Assembly (NCBI GenBank): GCA_027483995.1
Contig: JAIXTK010000115.1
Location: 1-34,910 of the forward strand
DNA: 34,910 bases
Origin: Acetobacteraceae bacterium
GTDB lineage: Bacteria; Pseudomonadota; Alphaproteobacteria; Acetobacterales; Acetobacteraceae
Reading direction: 5' to 3'
Position numbers and translations under genes: made by a program. This document shows, piece by piece, positions 11,770 through 20,777 of the stretch (the stretch's first letter is position 1; every line of letters starts with the position of its first letter). Under the pieces are notes generated by a model. That model saw only the letters and a list, made by a program, of their open reading frames with translations, had not been told where the DNA came from and searched no databases.

Positions 11770-12605
11770 TATGCCCGCGCCGCGAGCAGCCCGCCCAGCG
11801 CCACCAGCGCCGCCGCCGCCAGCACCACCGGCGTCAACACCGCAAACCCGCCCAACGCCAGCAGCAGGGTGGAGGCCACCGGCGTGGCATAGGCCAGCGT
11901 CCCCAGCAGCCGGGGGTCGCCGTGCTTCATGCCGAAATCCCACAGGAAGAACGCCGCCCCCACCGGGCCGATCCCCAGCACCAGCACCGCCAGCCACGCC
12001 CCGGCATCCGGCACCACCGTCGCCTCGAACGCCAGGTGGCTCACCCCCGCCAGCAGCGCCGTCGCCGCACAGAACCCGGCCACCGCGCCCGTGGGCACCG
12101 CCGCCAGCCTGCGCGCCAGCACCGAATACACCGCCCAGGTCACCGCACTGCCCAGCGCCATCAGGTAGCCCGGCACGGCCGCGGCCGTCAGCGCCGCCCC
12201 GCCGCCCAACAGCAGCACGCACCCGGCCAGCCCGCAGGCCACGCCCGCCACATGCCACCGGCTCAACCGCATGCCCGGCAACGCCGCCGAGAACACCACG
12301 ATGAACAACGGCCAGAGATAGTTGATCAGGTTCGCCTCGGCCGGCGGCGCCCAGGCCAATGCGGCGAAATACAGCGCATGGAAGCCGAACAGCCCGAACA
12401 CGCCATGCGCCCACACCACCGCCGGCTGGCGCAGCACGCCCAGTTCGCCCCGCACCGCCAGCAACGCAACACCAAGCACGGCGGATACACAGAAGCTCAT
12501 CGCCGTCAGCTGCAACGGCGGCAGCGCCGCCGCCGCGCGCGACAACAGGCCCAGCGTGGCCCACAGCGCGATCGCGCCGCAGCCCGAGAAGGTTGCGGCG
12601 CGCAC
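11769..12605 (-). CDS. EamA/DMT-superfamily transporter
   Basis: Multi-TM protein with 'FGFHALYFAALAWAPPAEANLINYLWPLFIVVFSA' and 'GPVGAAFFLWDFGMKHGDPRLLGTLAYATPVASTLLLAL'; likely GTG start at 12605. Confidence 0.9.
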   Translation of the reverse strand: MRAATFSGCGAIALWATLGLLSRAAAALPPLQLTAMSFCVSAVLGVALLAVRGELGVLRQPAVVWAHGVFGLFGFHALYFAALAWAPPAEANLINYLWPLFIVVFSAALPGMRLSRWHVAGVACGLAGCVLLLGGGAALTAAAVPGYLMALGSAVTWAVYSVLARRLAAVPTGAVAGFCAATALLAGVSHLAFEATVVPDAGAWLAVLVLGIGPVGAAFFLWDFGMKHGDPRLLGTLAYATPVASTLLLALGGFAVLTPVVLAAAALVALGGLLAARA

Positions 12606-12608
12606 GCG

Positions 12609-13331
12609 TCAGTACATGTGCTGCCCGCCGTTGATCGACAGCGTGGAGCCGGTGATGAAATCCGCATCATCCCCGGTCAGGAACACCACGCCGCGGGCAA
12701 TATCCGCCGCCCGGCCCAGCCGCCCCATCGGAATGCGCGCCACGATCTTGTCCAGCACATCGGGCGGCACGGCGCGCACCATGTCGGTATCCACGTATCC
12801 CGGCGCCACCGCGTTCACCGTGATGCCGAAGCGCGCCCCTTCCTGCGCCAGCGCCTTGGTGAAGCCATGAATGCCCGATTTCGCGGCAGCATAGTTCACC
12901 TGGCCGTACTGGCCCGCCTGCCCGTTGATGCTGCCGATATTCACGATGCGGCCAAACTTCGCCGCCCGCATGTCCTCCCACACCAGCTTCGAAAGGTTGA
13001 AGCAGGAGCCGAGATTGGTATCCATCACCGCATCCCACATGTCGCGCGACAGGCGGCTCATCGTCGCGTCGCGGGTGATGCCGGCATTGTTCACCAGGAT
13101 CTCGATCTTGCCGAGCTCGGCATGCACCGCCGCCACCGCCGCCTGGCACTGGGCAAAATCGCCAGCATCGAACTTCTTCGCCACGATCCCGGTCTCGGCC
13201 TGGAACGCGCGCGCGGCCTCGTCATTGCCGGCATAGGAAGCCACCACCGTGCGCCCGGCCGCCTTCAGCTGCCGGCTGATCTCGGCGCCGATGCCGCGCG
13301 TGCCGCCAGTGACCAGTGCAATCCTGCTCAT
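12609..13331 (-). CDS. phaB: acetoacetyl-CoA reductase (PhaB-type SDR)
   Basis: 'MSRIALVTGGTRGIGAEI', 'NNAGITRDATMSRLSRDMWDAVMDTNLGSCFNLSK', 'INGQAGQYGQVNYAAAKSGIHGFTKALAQEGA', typical of PhaB. Confidence 0.9.
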   Translation of the reverse strand: MSRIALVTGGTRGIGAEISRQLKAAGRTVVASYAGNDEAARAFQAETGIVAKKFDAGDFAQCQAAVAAVHAELGKIEILVNNAGITRDATMSRLSRDMWDAVMDTNLGSCFNLSKLVWEDMRAAKFGRIVNIGSINGQAGQYGQVNYAAAKSGIHGFTKALAQEGARFGITVNAVAPGYVDTDMVRAVPPDVLDKIVARIPMGRLGRAADIARGVVFLTGDDADFITGSTLSINGGQHMY

Positions 13332-13401
13332 GGGCCGTACTCCCTTTTGGTTCCCCCGGTGTACTCAGCGCCGGGGGCCGCATTCAAGCACTTCCGCTGC
13401 C

Positions 13402-14631
13402 CTACTCGGCCGCCACCGGCACCCGTGCCCGGTGCGCCGCCGCCTTTTGTGCAGCTTTGGCACTGCCGGCACAGAACAGGCTCAGCACCAGGATCGCGGC
13501 CACCAGCACCAGCACCAGGTCCGGCCGGCCATGATCGATCAGCCAGCCGAACGGCACCGGCGTCAGCGCCCCGCCCAGCGGCAAGCCGGCGGAAACGAAG
13601 CCGAACACCTTGCCGATCTGCCCGGGCGGGGAGGCATCGCGCACCATCATGTCGCGCGGCGTCCGGCTGGCACCCAGCGCGATGCCGCCGCCCAGCATCA
13701 TGCCGATCACAACAACCCCAGGCAGGGAAACCAGCCCCACCACCAGCACAAACCCCGCCGCCAGCACCACGGCGACCGAGGCGAACAGCAAATGGTTGCT
13801 CAACCGGTCGACGAAGTAGCCGCCCACCAGAACCCCGGCCGTCGCCCCCACCATATAGGCCGTCAGCGCGGAGGACGCGCTGGCCAGATCCAGCCCGTGC
13901 ACCGTGTGCAGCACCGTGATCAGCCAGGATTGCACCCCGCCCCCCGCCATGGAGGAGAGCAGGAAGAAGGTGAAGAACAGCAGCATCGGCCGCGTCATCA
14001 GCAGCGCCCCGCCCGAAGGCGCCCCCTCCGCCTTCGCCGGCCCCTGATTCAAGGGTTGGGCCTGGTCGTTCAGGATCCGGCTCTGCAGCAGGATCGCCAG
14101 CACCAGCGGAATCCCCAGCAGCCCCACCAGCACCAGCGATTCCCGCCAGCCCACCAACGCCGCCAGCCAGATCATCACCGGCGGCGCCACCGCGAAGCCC
14201 AGATTGCCGTTGAAGGTATGGATCGCGAAAGACCGCCCCATCCGCTCCTTGCTGATGGAACCAGACAAAATCGCGTAATCCGCCGGATGGATCACCGAAT
14301 TGCCGATGCCAGACACCACCGCCAGGGCCAGAATCTGCCAATAGGCGCTCGCCATCCCCATCGCCGCCATCGCCAGCGTCATCAGCAGCGTGCCGCCGAC
14401 CAGAAAGCGCCGTGCCCCGTGCTTGTCCACCAGGAAGCCCACCGGCGTCTGCAGCACCGCCGTGGTGCCGCTCATCAGCGCCACCGCCAGGCCCAGCTCG
14501 CCGAAACTCACGCCGAACTCGTCCTTCCAGAACAGGAACATCGGCGGCAGGCACAGCACATAGAAATGGGAGAGAAAGTGCCCGGTGCCGATCAAGGCGT
14601 TCACGCGGGTGTCGCGGCTCACACCGGCCAT
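13402..14631 (-). CDS. MFS transporter
   Basis: 12-TM-like hydrophobic protein; 'MAGVSRDTRVNALIGTGHFLSHFYVLCLPPMFLFWKDEFGVSFGELGLAVALMSGTTAVLQTPVGFLVDKHGAR' has the MFS D(K/R)xGxR motif. Confidence 0.88.
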   Translation of the reverse strand: MAGVSRDTRVNALIGTGHFLSHFYVLCLPPMFLFWKDEFGVSFGELGLAVALMSGTTAVLQTPVGFLVDKHGARRFLVGGTLLMTLAMAAMGMASAYWQILALAVVSGIGNSVIHPADYAILSGSISKERMGRSFAIHTFNGNLGFAVAPPVMIWLAALVGWRESLVLVGLLGIPLVLAILLQSRILNDQAQPLNQGPAKAEGAPSGGALLMTRPMLLFFTFFLLSSMAGGGVQSWLITVLHTVHGLDLASASSALTAYMVGATAGVLVGGYFVDRLSNHLLFASVAVVLAAGFVLVVGLVSLPGVVVIGMMLGGGIALGASRTPRDMMVRDASPPGQIGKVFGFVSAGLPLGGALTPVPFGWLIDHGRPDLVLVLVAAILVLSLFCAGSAKAAQKAAAHRARVPVAAE

Positions 14632-14708
14632 GCGCCCGGCTCCGTTTCAGTGTGCAACCAGGATGGGAGGGGGCTGCCGCAGCGTCAACCTTGGGGCATA
14701 CTGCCACC

Positions 14709-16181
14709 ATGTCCCAACCACCCAGCACGCCGGACTCCACCGCCCGCGAGGTTGCCGCCCGCATCGCCCACGGCCAGTCGCTGGCCCGGCTGGGGGATTG
14801 GGCCCAGGCCGCCGCGCGCTACCATTCCGCCATCGACCTCGCACCGGATTCGCCAGACGCCTATTTCCACTTCGCCACCGCCCAAGCCCAGCTCGGCGAT
14901 ATCCAGGGCGCGATCGACGCGTTGAACAGCGCCCTGGCCTTCGCGCCCGACCACGCCGCCGCCCGCGTCAATCTCGGCCACCTGCTGCGCGCCTCCGGCC
15001 AGGCCGAAGCCGGGCTGGAGGAGTACCGCCGCGCCCTCTACCTCGCCCCGCAGGATGCCTCCCTGCGCCACCATGTCGGCACCACCCTGGCCGGGCTCGA
15101 CCGGCTGGAGGAAGCCCTGCCCTGGTTCGTGCAAGCCGCCGAACGCGGCCACCTGCCCGCCAACGCCGCCCTCGGCACCACCCATCTCCAGCTCGGCCAG
15201 CCCGACGAAGCCCTGCGCTGGTTCCGCACCGCCCGCCAGAAGGGCGACGCCACCCCCACCGCCCGCCTCGGCGAAGGCCTCTCCCTGCTCACCATGGGCG
15301 AGCTCAAGCCCGGCTGGGACGGCTACGAAGCCCGCCCCGTCCCCTCCCCCTTCCTCGGCGGGCGAGACGCGGCACTCCGCTGGGACGGCAAAAAGGACAT
15401 CCGCGGCAAAACCCTGCTGATCTGGGCCGAACAAGGCCTGGGCGACAGCATCATGTTCGCCCGCTACGTGCCCCTGCTGCGCCAGCGCGGCGCGCGCGTG
15501 ATGCTCACCGTGCAATCCCCGCTGCTGCCGCTGATGGCCGACCTGCCAGACCGGCTGGTGGCGGAAGGCAGCACCGTCACCTTCGACCTGCACTGCCCCC
15601 TGCCCAGCCTGCCGCGCGCCTTCGGCACCGAGCTTGCCACCATCCCCGCCAACACCCCCTACCTGTTCGCCGATATCGAACGCCTGAAGCGCTGGCGCCC
15701 CCGCCTCGGGCCGGGCCCGCGCATCGGCCTGGTCTGGGCCGGCAACCCGGACCATGCCGGAGACCGCCACCGCTCCCTCACCCGCGACCACGTCATGCCG
15801 CTGCTCGCCATCCCCGGCATCTCCTGGCACATCCTGCAAAAGGAAGTGACAGCCGACGACGAAGTGGCCCTCTCCGAACTCCCCAACGAAATCCGCGTCC
15901 CCGGCCCCAGCTTCGCCACCTTCGCCGATACCGCCGCCCTGGTCTCGGGCCTCGACCTCGTGATCTCCGTCGATACCTCCGTCGCCCACCTCGCCGGCGC
16001 CCTGGCCAAACCCTGCTGGATCATGCTCCCCCACGCCGCCGACTTCCGCTGGCTGCGCGACCGAACCGATAGCCCCTGGTACCCCTCCGTGCGCCTGTTC
16101 CGGCAATCCCACCGCAACGACTGGCCGGGCGTGATCGCCGCGGTGGCAACAGAGCTTCAGGGATTCCTGGCGCAGCGATAA
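14709..16181 (+). CDS. TPR-repeat protein with C-terminal glycosyltransferase-9-like domain
   Basis: Serial TPR units 'GDWAQAAARYHSAIDLAPDSPDAYFHFATAQAQLGDIQGAIDALNSALAFAPDHAAARVNLGHLL'; C-terminal 'RIGLVWAGNPDHAGDRHRSL...DLVISVDTSVAHLAGALAKPCWIMLPHAADFRWL'. Confidence 0.88.
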   Translation: MSQPPSTPDSTAREVAARIAHGQSLARLGDWAQAAARYHSAIDLAPDSPDAYFHFATAQAQLGDIQGAIDALNSALAFAPDHAAARVNLGHLLRASGQAEAGLEEYRRALYLAPQDASLRHHVGTTLAGLDRLEEALPWFVQAAERGHLPANAALGTTHLQLGQPDEALRWFRTARQKGDATPTARLGEGLSLLTMGELKPGWDGYEARPVPSPFLGGRDAALRWDGKKDIRGKTLLIWAEQGLGDSIMFARYVPLLRQRGARVMLTVQSPLLPLMADLPDRLVAEGSTVTFDLHCPLPSLPRAFGTELATIPANTPYLFADIERLKRWRPRLGPGPRIGLVWAGNPDHAGDRHRSLTRDHVMPLLAIPGISWHILQKEVTADDEVALSELPNEIRVPGPSFATFADTAALVSGLDLVISVDTSVAHLAGALAKPCWIMLPHAADFRWLRDRTDSPWYPSVRLFRQSHRNDWPGVIAAVATELQGFLAQR

Positions 16182-16183
16182 GG

Positions 16184-16240
16184 GAAGCAAGCGGTTCTTT
16201 TTTGAAAAAAAGAACCAAAAAACTTTTATTTATTGGCACC
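16184..16240 (+). repeat. 3'-end hairpin element, copy A (class I), about 3 nt after the TPR-gene stop
   Basis: GAAGCAAGCGGTTCTTTTTTGAAAAAAAGAACCAAAAAACTTTTATTTATTGGCACC; the stretch AAGCGGTTCTTTTTTGAAAAAAAGAACCAAAAAACTTTTATT matches copy C. Confidence 0.88.
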
Positions 16241-16294
16241 CGCCCAGGGGGAGAACGGGTGCAAACGGATACTATCAACCACCGCCCTATCACG

Positions 16295-16327
16295 CCTCGT
16301 CATTGCGAGCGCAGCGAAGCAATCCAG
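16295..16327. repeat. dispersed intergenic repeat of the GTCATTGCGAGCG..GCGAAGCAATCCAG type
   Basis: CCTCGTCATTGCGAGCGCAGCGAAGCAATCCAG; this sequence, and its translated trace 'DCFAALAMT', is familiar from spurious ORFs in many bacterial genomes. Present once in this window. Confidence 0.6.
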
Positions 16328-16487
16328 TTCTTTCCATCCACCGCAGCATCGGTCATTGATCGCGCTGGCTGACATCAAACCTTCTTCTTCAGAAAACCCA
16401 AATCCGCTTGCTGCCTTCGCCAACGGCGCATGACGCCCCGCCAAGATTAAAATTTCCTACGTACGTAAATTTTTTCCTAGTTCACCG

Positions 16488-17150
16488 ATGTTGCCTGTGC
16501 GACATTCCCCGGTGATGCCACATCCCGCCGCCGCTCCGGTCGAAGCCGACTCCCTGCGCCTCTTGGCGCGGGCGATCACGCACGCCCGGATTCCGGCCGC
16601 CCTGAAGCTCCTGCTGCTGGCTCTCCTCGCCGCGTTCTCCGTGGCAGGGGTCACGCGCCGCGCCCTGCGCCGCCCGCGCAAGGACTGGTATCCCTCCCCC
16701 GAACTCGACGCCGCCGAACACCCGGATTCCCTCTGGGACGACCGCGCCCTGCGCAAGATCCGCCGCCAGCGCGCCTGGATCGGCTGGATTCTGCGTTGCG
16801 CGCCCCATGAGGGCCTGTCCCTGTCGGGCCACCGCGCGCCCGCCCCCTGCCCCGCCCGGGCCGCCCGCGCGCCGCCCTGGCGGATTCACGCCCCCAATCC
16901 CCCCAAATCCGTCGCCAAAACCCCGCGTCCCGCGGCGATGACTCACGCCCAAAGGCCACGCGCGCCAGCAAACAAAAGTTTTTTGGTTCTTTTTTTCAAA
17001 AAAGAACCGCTTCCCTTCCTTAAGCCAAAGTCGGCCGCAAATGCGCCCAGGGCTTCGCCGCCTCAAACGCCGCACTGGCCTGCAGCACGCCGAGATCATC
17101 GAACCGCCGCCCGACAATCTGCAGCCCCACCGGCAGCCCGGCTGGCGTGA
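16488..17150 (+). CDS. hypothetical protein with one predicted TM helix; the real 3' end is doubtful
   Basis: 'SLRLLARAITHARIPAALKLLLLALLAAFSVAGVTRRALRRPRKDWYPSPELDAAEHPDSLWDDRALRKIRRQRAWIGWILRC' looks protein-like, but the ORF then reads through 3' element copy B ('NKSFLVLFFKKEPL') and antisense into the amidase. Confidence 0.3.
   Translation: MLPVRHSPVMPHPAAAPVEADSLRLLARAITHARIPAALKLLLLALLAAFSVAGVTRRALRRPRKDWYPSPELDAAEHPDSLWDDRALRKIRRQRAWIGWILRCAPHEGLSLSGHRAPAPCPARAARAPPWRIHAPNPPKSVAKTPRPAAMTHAQRPRAPANKSFLVLFFKKEPLPFLKPKSAANAPRASPPQTPHWPAARRDHRTAARQSAAPPAARLA
16973..17019 (-). repeat. 3'-end hairpin element, copy B (class I), right after the amidase stop (minus strand)
   Basis: Minus strand: TAA-GGAAGGGAAGCGGTTCTTTTTTGAAAAAAAGAACCAAAAAACTTTTG; same core as copies A and C. 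Confidence 0.88.
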
Positions 17151-18435
17151 ACCCGCACGGCACGCTGGCGGCCGGGTTGCCGGACCAGTTGAACGGGTAG
17201 GAGAATTCCGCCCACATCAGCCAGTCCCACGGGTGCTGCGGCCAGTGCGCCGGCTGCAGCTTGTCCGCCGGGAAGGCCGCCACGCTGACGGCGGGCGAGA
17301 GCAGGAAGTCGTAGCCTTCCATGAACTCATGGATCGCCTGGATATAGGCGAAGCGCCGCGTGCGCATTTCCATGAACTGCTGCACGGTGAAGTGGCGCGC
17401 GTATTCCAGCATCGCCACGAAGCCGGGGTCCATGCGGTCGCCGAACTCCGCCAGCAGCGGGATGCGGCCGGTGAAGGTGGCGGGCCAGAAGAAGCGCGCG
17501 AGCTCCGGCCCCTGCGGCCCCCAGCCCGGCTCCACCTCCTCGATCACGGCGCCCATCTCCGCGACCACGCGCACGGCGGCCTCGACGGCATCGGCCACCT
17601 CGGGGTCGACGCGGGCATGGCCCAGTGTGCGGCTATAGGCGATGCGCTTGCCCTTCAGGGAGCCTGCCTGAAGCTGGGCGGCGTAGTTCGGCACGGGGGA
17701 ATCGAGGCTGGTGAAATCCCATGGATGCGGCCCGGCGATCGCCTGCAGCATGAACGCCGCATCCTCCACCGTGCGCGTCAGCGGCCCGATATGGGTGGCC
17801 ATGTCGTTGTTCGAAACCGGCCAGCACGGCACCCGCCCATGGGTGGGCTTCAACCCGTACACGCCCGAGAAATGCGCCGGCATGCGGATGGAACCCGCCC
17901 CGTCCCCACCCTGGTGCAGCGGGCCATAGCCCACGGCGGCGGCCACGCCGGCCCCGGAGGAGGAGGCACCGGCATTGAGCCCGGTCGCCCAGGGGTTGTG
18001 GGTGATGCCGGAGATCGGCGCCTCGCTCACCCCCTTCCAGCCGCTTTCGCTGGCCGAAGTGGTCTTGCCCATGATCATGCCGCCGGCCGCATAGAGCCGC
18101 GTCACCACCGGCGCATCGACATCGGGCACCGTGCCTTGGGTGGAGGCAGAGGCGAAATCGGTCTGGATGCCCTTGGTGTGCTGCAGGTCCTTGATGGTGA
18201 AGGGAATGCCTTCCAGCAACCGCGGCGTGCCGCGATTGGCGAACACCTCCTCCGAGCGCCTGGCGGCCTCCAGCGCGTGCTCGGGCGTGGTGCGCATCAT
18301 CGCGTTCACCCGCGGCTCCACCGCCTCGATGCGCGCCAGCACGGCCTGGGCCACCTCCACCGGGGAGAGCTTGCGCGCCCGGTACAGCGCCGCCAGCTCG
18401 CTCACGCCCAGGAAGCCGATCTCGTCCGCGCCCAT
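17020..18435 (-). CDS. amidase signature family protein
   Basis: 'LLEGIPFTIKDLQHTKGIQTDFAS', 'NAGASSSGAGVAAAVGYGPLHQGGDGAGSIRMPAHFSGVYGLKPTHGRVP'; Lys/Ser/Ser amidase signature is recognisable. Confidence 0.92.
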   Translation of the reverse strand: MGADEIGFLGVSELAALYRARKLSPVEVAQAVLARIEAVEPRVNAMMRTTPEHALEAARRSEEVFANRGTPRLLEGIPFTIKDLQHTKGIQTDFASASTQGTVPDVDAPVVTRLYAAGGMIMGKTTSASESGWKGVSEAPISGITHNPWATGLNAGASSSGAGVAAAVGYGPLHQGGDGAGSIRMPAHFSGVYGLKPTHGRVPCWPVSNNDMATHIGPLTRTVEDAAFMLQAIAGPHPWDFTSLDSPVPNYAAQLQAGSLKGKRIAYSRTLGHARVDPEVADAVEAAVRVVAEMGAVIEEVEPGWGPQGPELARFFWPATFTGRIPLLAEFGDRMDPGFVAMLEYARHFTVQQFMEMRTRRFAYIQAIHEFMEGYDFLLSPAVSVAAFPADKLQPAHWPQHPWDWLMWAEFSYPFNWSGNPAASVPCGFTPAGLPVGLQIVGRRFDDLGVLQASAAFEAAKPWAHLRPTLA

Positions 18436-18551
18436 GCCCGCCGCTCCTTCGTTGCGGGCGGGAGTCTAGCCGATCACGCGGCATGCACCATCCGCGCTTC
18501 CACCCGGCCGCGATTGATGCAACCTGCATCACCCACCGCCGAGGAACGCGC

Positions 18552-19193
18552 ATGACCGAAGGCACCGCCCAGGCGATCGTCGCCGTCTACGTGGAACTCG
18601 CCCGCCGCAACCTCAACACCGGCAGCGCCGGCAATGTCAGCATGCGGCTGGGCGATACCATGCTGATCACCCCCACCGGCGCCACCGCCGAAACCCTCGC
18701 GCCTGGCGATCTCGTGCTGATGCCCGTCGCCGGCCCGCCACCACGCCGCAGCGCGCCCTCCAGCGAATGGCCGATGCACGCGGCAATCTATGAGGCCTGC
18801 CCGGAAGCCGCCTGCGTCGTGCACACCCATGCAGACCACTGCACCGCCCTGGCCTGCCTCAACGAGCCACTGCCCGCCTTCCACTACATGGTCGCCGCCT
18901 TCGGCGGGAACGAAGTGCCCTGCGCCCCCTACGCCACCTTCGGCACCCCGGCCCTGGCCAGTGCCGTGCGCCAGACCATCCCCGGCCATACCGCCTGCCT
19001 GCTCGCCAACCACGGCATGATCGTCCACGGCCCCTCGCCCGAAGCGGCACTGGCCACCGCCATCAGCCTGGAAACCCTGGCCCGGCAATACCTCCTGGCC
19101 CGCGCCGCCGGCACCCCGCGCCTGCTCACCCCCGCCGAGATGCGGGCAGCGCACAAGCGCTTCCGCACCTACGGCAACAGGCCCGCCCGGTAG
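18552..19193 (+). CDS. class II aldolase/adducin family protein (fuculose-phosphate aldolase-like)
   Basis: 'MTEGTAQAIVAVYVELARRNLNTGSAGNVSMRLGDTMLITPTGA', 'CVVHTHADHCTALACL', 'ACLLANHGMIVHG'; start taken at ATG 18552. Confidence 0.92.
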   Translation: MTEGTAQAIVAVYVELARRNLNTGSAGNVSMRLGDTMLITPTGATAETLAPGDLVLMPVAGPPPRRSAPSSEWPMHAAIYEACPEAACVVHTHADHCTALACLNEPLPAFHYMVAAFGGNEVPCAPYATFGTPALASAVRQTIPGHTACLLANHGMIVHGPSPEAALATAISLETLARQYLLARAAGTPRLLTPAEMRAAHKRFRTYGNRPAR

Positions 19194-19194
19194 G

Positions 19195-20777
19195 CTATCG
19201 CGCCCGGCTCACATCCTGGGCGCGGGTCCGCTCGTCGATCCGCGCCTCATGGCTGAAGCCCTGGCGCATCGCCCACACGTTCTTCTGCACATGCGTCGGC
19301 GCGATCGCCACGTCCTCGCCGATCGCCAGCCGCGTCACCGCCTGCAGCATCGCCTCGCGCTTGTCCTCGTCCAGCTCCCGCATCGCCGCGATCAGCCCCT
19401 CGTCGAATTTCGGGTTGCTGTAGCGGAAGCGGTTCACCGATCCCATGCCCCGCGAAGCGTCAAACGTGCCAAGCACCGAACGCAGCCCGGCCGAAGGCTC
19501 GCCGGAGGAACTGCCCCAGGACACCAGGAAGGCCGAGAACTCCTGCCGGCTCGCCCGCTGCACGAAGCTGGCGAAGGGGGAGACCTCCACCTGCGTGCGC
19601 ACCCCGGCCCGCGTCCACATCTGCCCGATCGCCTGGGCGATCTTGCTGTCGTTGGGATAGCGGTCATTCGGGCTATGGAACGTCACCGCGAACCCGTTCG
19701 GGAACCCGGCCTCCGCCAGCAGCCGCCGCGCCAGCGCCGTGTCGGCGCGCGTGTTGCCCTCCAGCTCCGGCGCATGCCCGAACGTGCCCGGCGGCATGAA
19801 CTGGTTGATCGGCAGCGCCACGCCTTCCATCACCCGGTCCACGATCGCCTGCCGGTCGATCGCCACCGACAGCGCGCGCCGCACCCGCAGATCCTTCATC
19901 GGGTTCTTCTCCAGCGGCTTGCCGTCGATCGCCGTGATGAAGGGTGGCTTCTCCTCGCGGGAATGGTCGAACGCCACGTAGATGAAGCGCAGGCTGCCGG
20001 ATTCGGAAAGCTTCACGTCCCGGTGGCCGCGCAGCCGCTCGACATCGGTCGTCGGCACCTGATCGATGAAGTCCACGTCGCCGGCCAGCAGCGCCGAAAG
20101 CCGGGCCGGCCCGCTCGTCACCATGCGGTAGTCCACCCGTTCCCACGCCGGCTTCTCGCCCCAGTAGCGATCGTTTCGTGCCAGATCCACGCGCTCGCCA
20201 TGCCGCGCCTGCGCCACCCGGAACGGCCCGGTGCCGATCGCCAGCTCGCCATTGTTGAACCGGTCCGTCGTGGCCCCCTCGTGCAGCGCCCGGCTCAGCA
20301 CGAACACCTGGGAAAGATCGATCGCCAGCGTCGGGTACGGCCCCTTGGTGCTGATGCGCAGCGTCGTCGCATCCACCACCTCCACCGCCCGGATCGCCTG
20401 GGTGTAGGTGGCAAACGAACCGGGCGAGTTCACCACCTTCGGAATGCGCTCCACCGTGAAGGCGAAATCATCCGCGGTCAGCGGCGTGCCGTTGTGGAAC
20501 ACCACGCCCGGCCGCAGCTTGAACTCCCACACATCGTCGGCGACCACCCGCCAGCTCTCGGCCAGGTCCGGCGCCAGCTTGGAATTGCCCTGCGTCTGCG
20601 TCAGCGCGCTGAACACCATCGAGGCAAACGCCGTATTGGGCGAGATGTTGTGATAATGCGGGTCGATCGAGGTCACCTGCGCGCCCACCGCCACACGCAA
20701 TGTCTGCGCCTGTGCCCCCCCGCCAGGGCCACGGCCGCGATGGTGCCCAATGCCAGGGCGCGAATGCTGCGCTTCAT
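19195..20777 (-). CDS. family-5 (peptide/nickel/opine-type) ABC transporter substrate-binding protein; apparent frameshift in the signal peptide
   Basis: Body 'QTLRVAVGAQVTSIDPHYHNISPNTAFASMVFSALTQTQGNSKLAPDLAESWRV...' is an SBP_bac_5 type. A plausible signal peptide (ATG 20777, MKRSIRALALGTIAAVALAGG) lies in another frame, offset at a 7-C tract (20715-20721). Confidence 0.85.

Noticed and set aside
11766-13919. 717-aa plus-strand ORF opposite the EamA and phaB genes
   Set aside because: Gln/Arg/His-rich antisense artefact; the minus strand carries clear homologues.
13249-14925. 558-aa plus-strand ORF opposite the MFS gene
   Set aside because: Same antisense artefact; Gln/His/Arg/Pro-rich.
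16193-16232. Calling the GGTTCTTTTTT hairpins ordinary Rho-independent terminators
   Set aside because: The stem is AT-rich and followed by an A-tract then CTTTT rather than a U-tract, so canonical criteria are not met; reported as an unexplained 3' element instead.
16226-16444. 72-aa minus ORF containing 'DCFAALAMT'
   Set aside because: That peptide is the translation of the dispersed GTCATTGCGAGCG..GAAGCAATCC repeat, a familiar source of spurious ORFs.
17041-18555. 504-aa plus-strand ORF opposite the amidase
   Set aside because: Shadow frame of the amidase gene; no domain signature.
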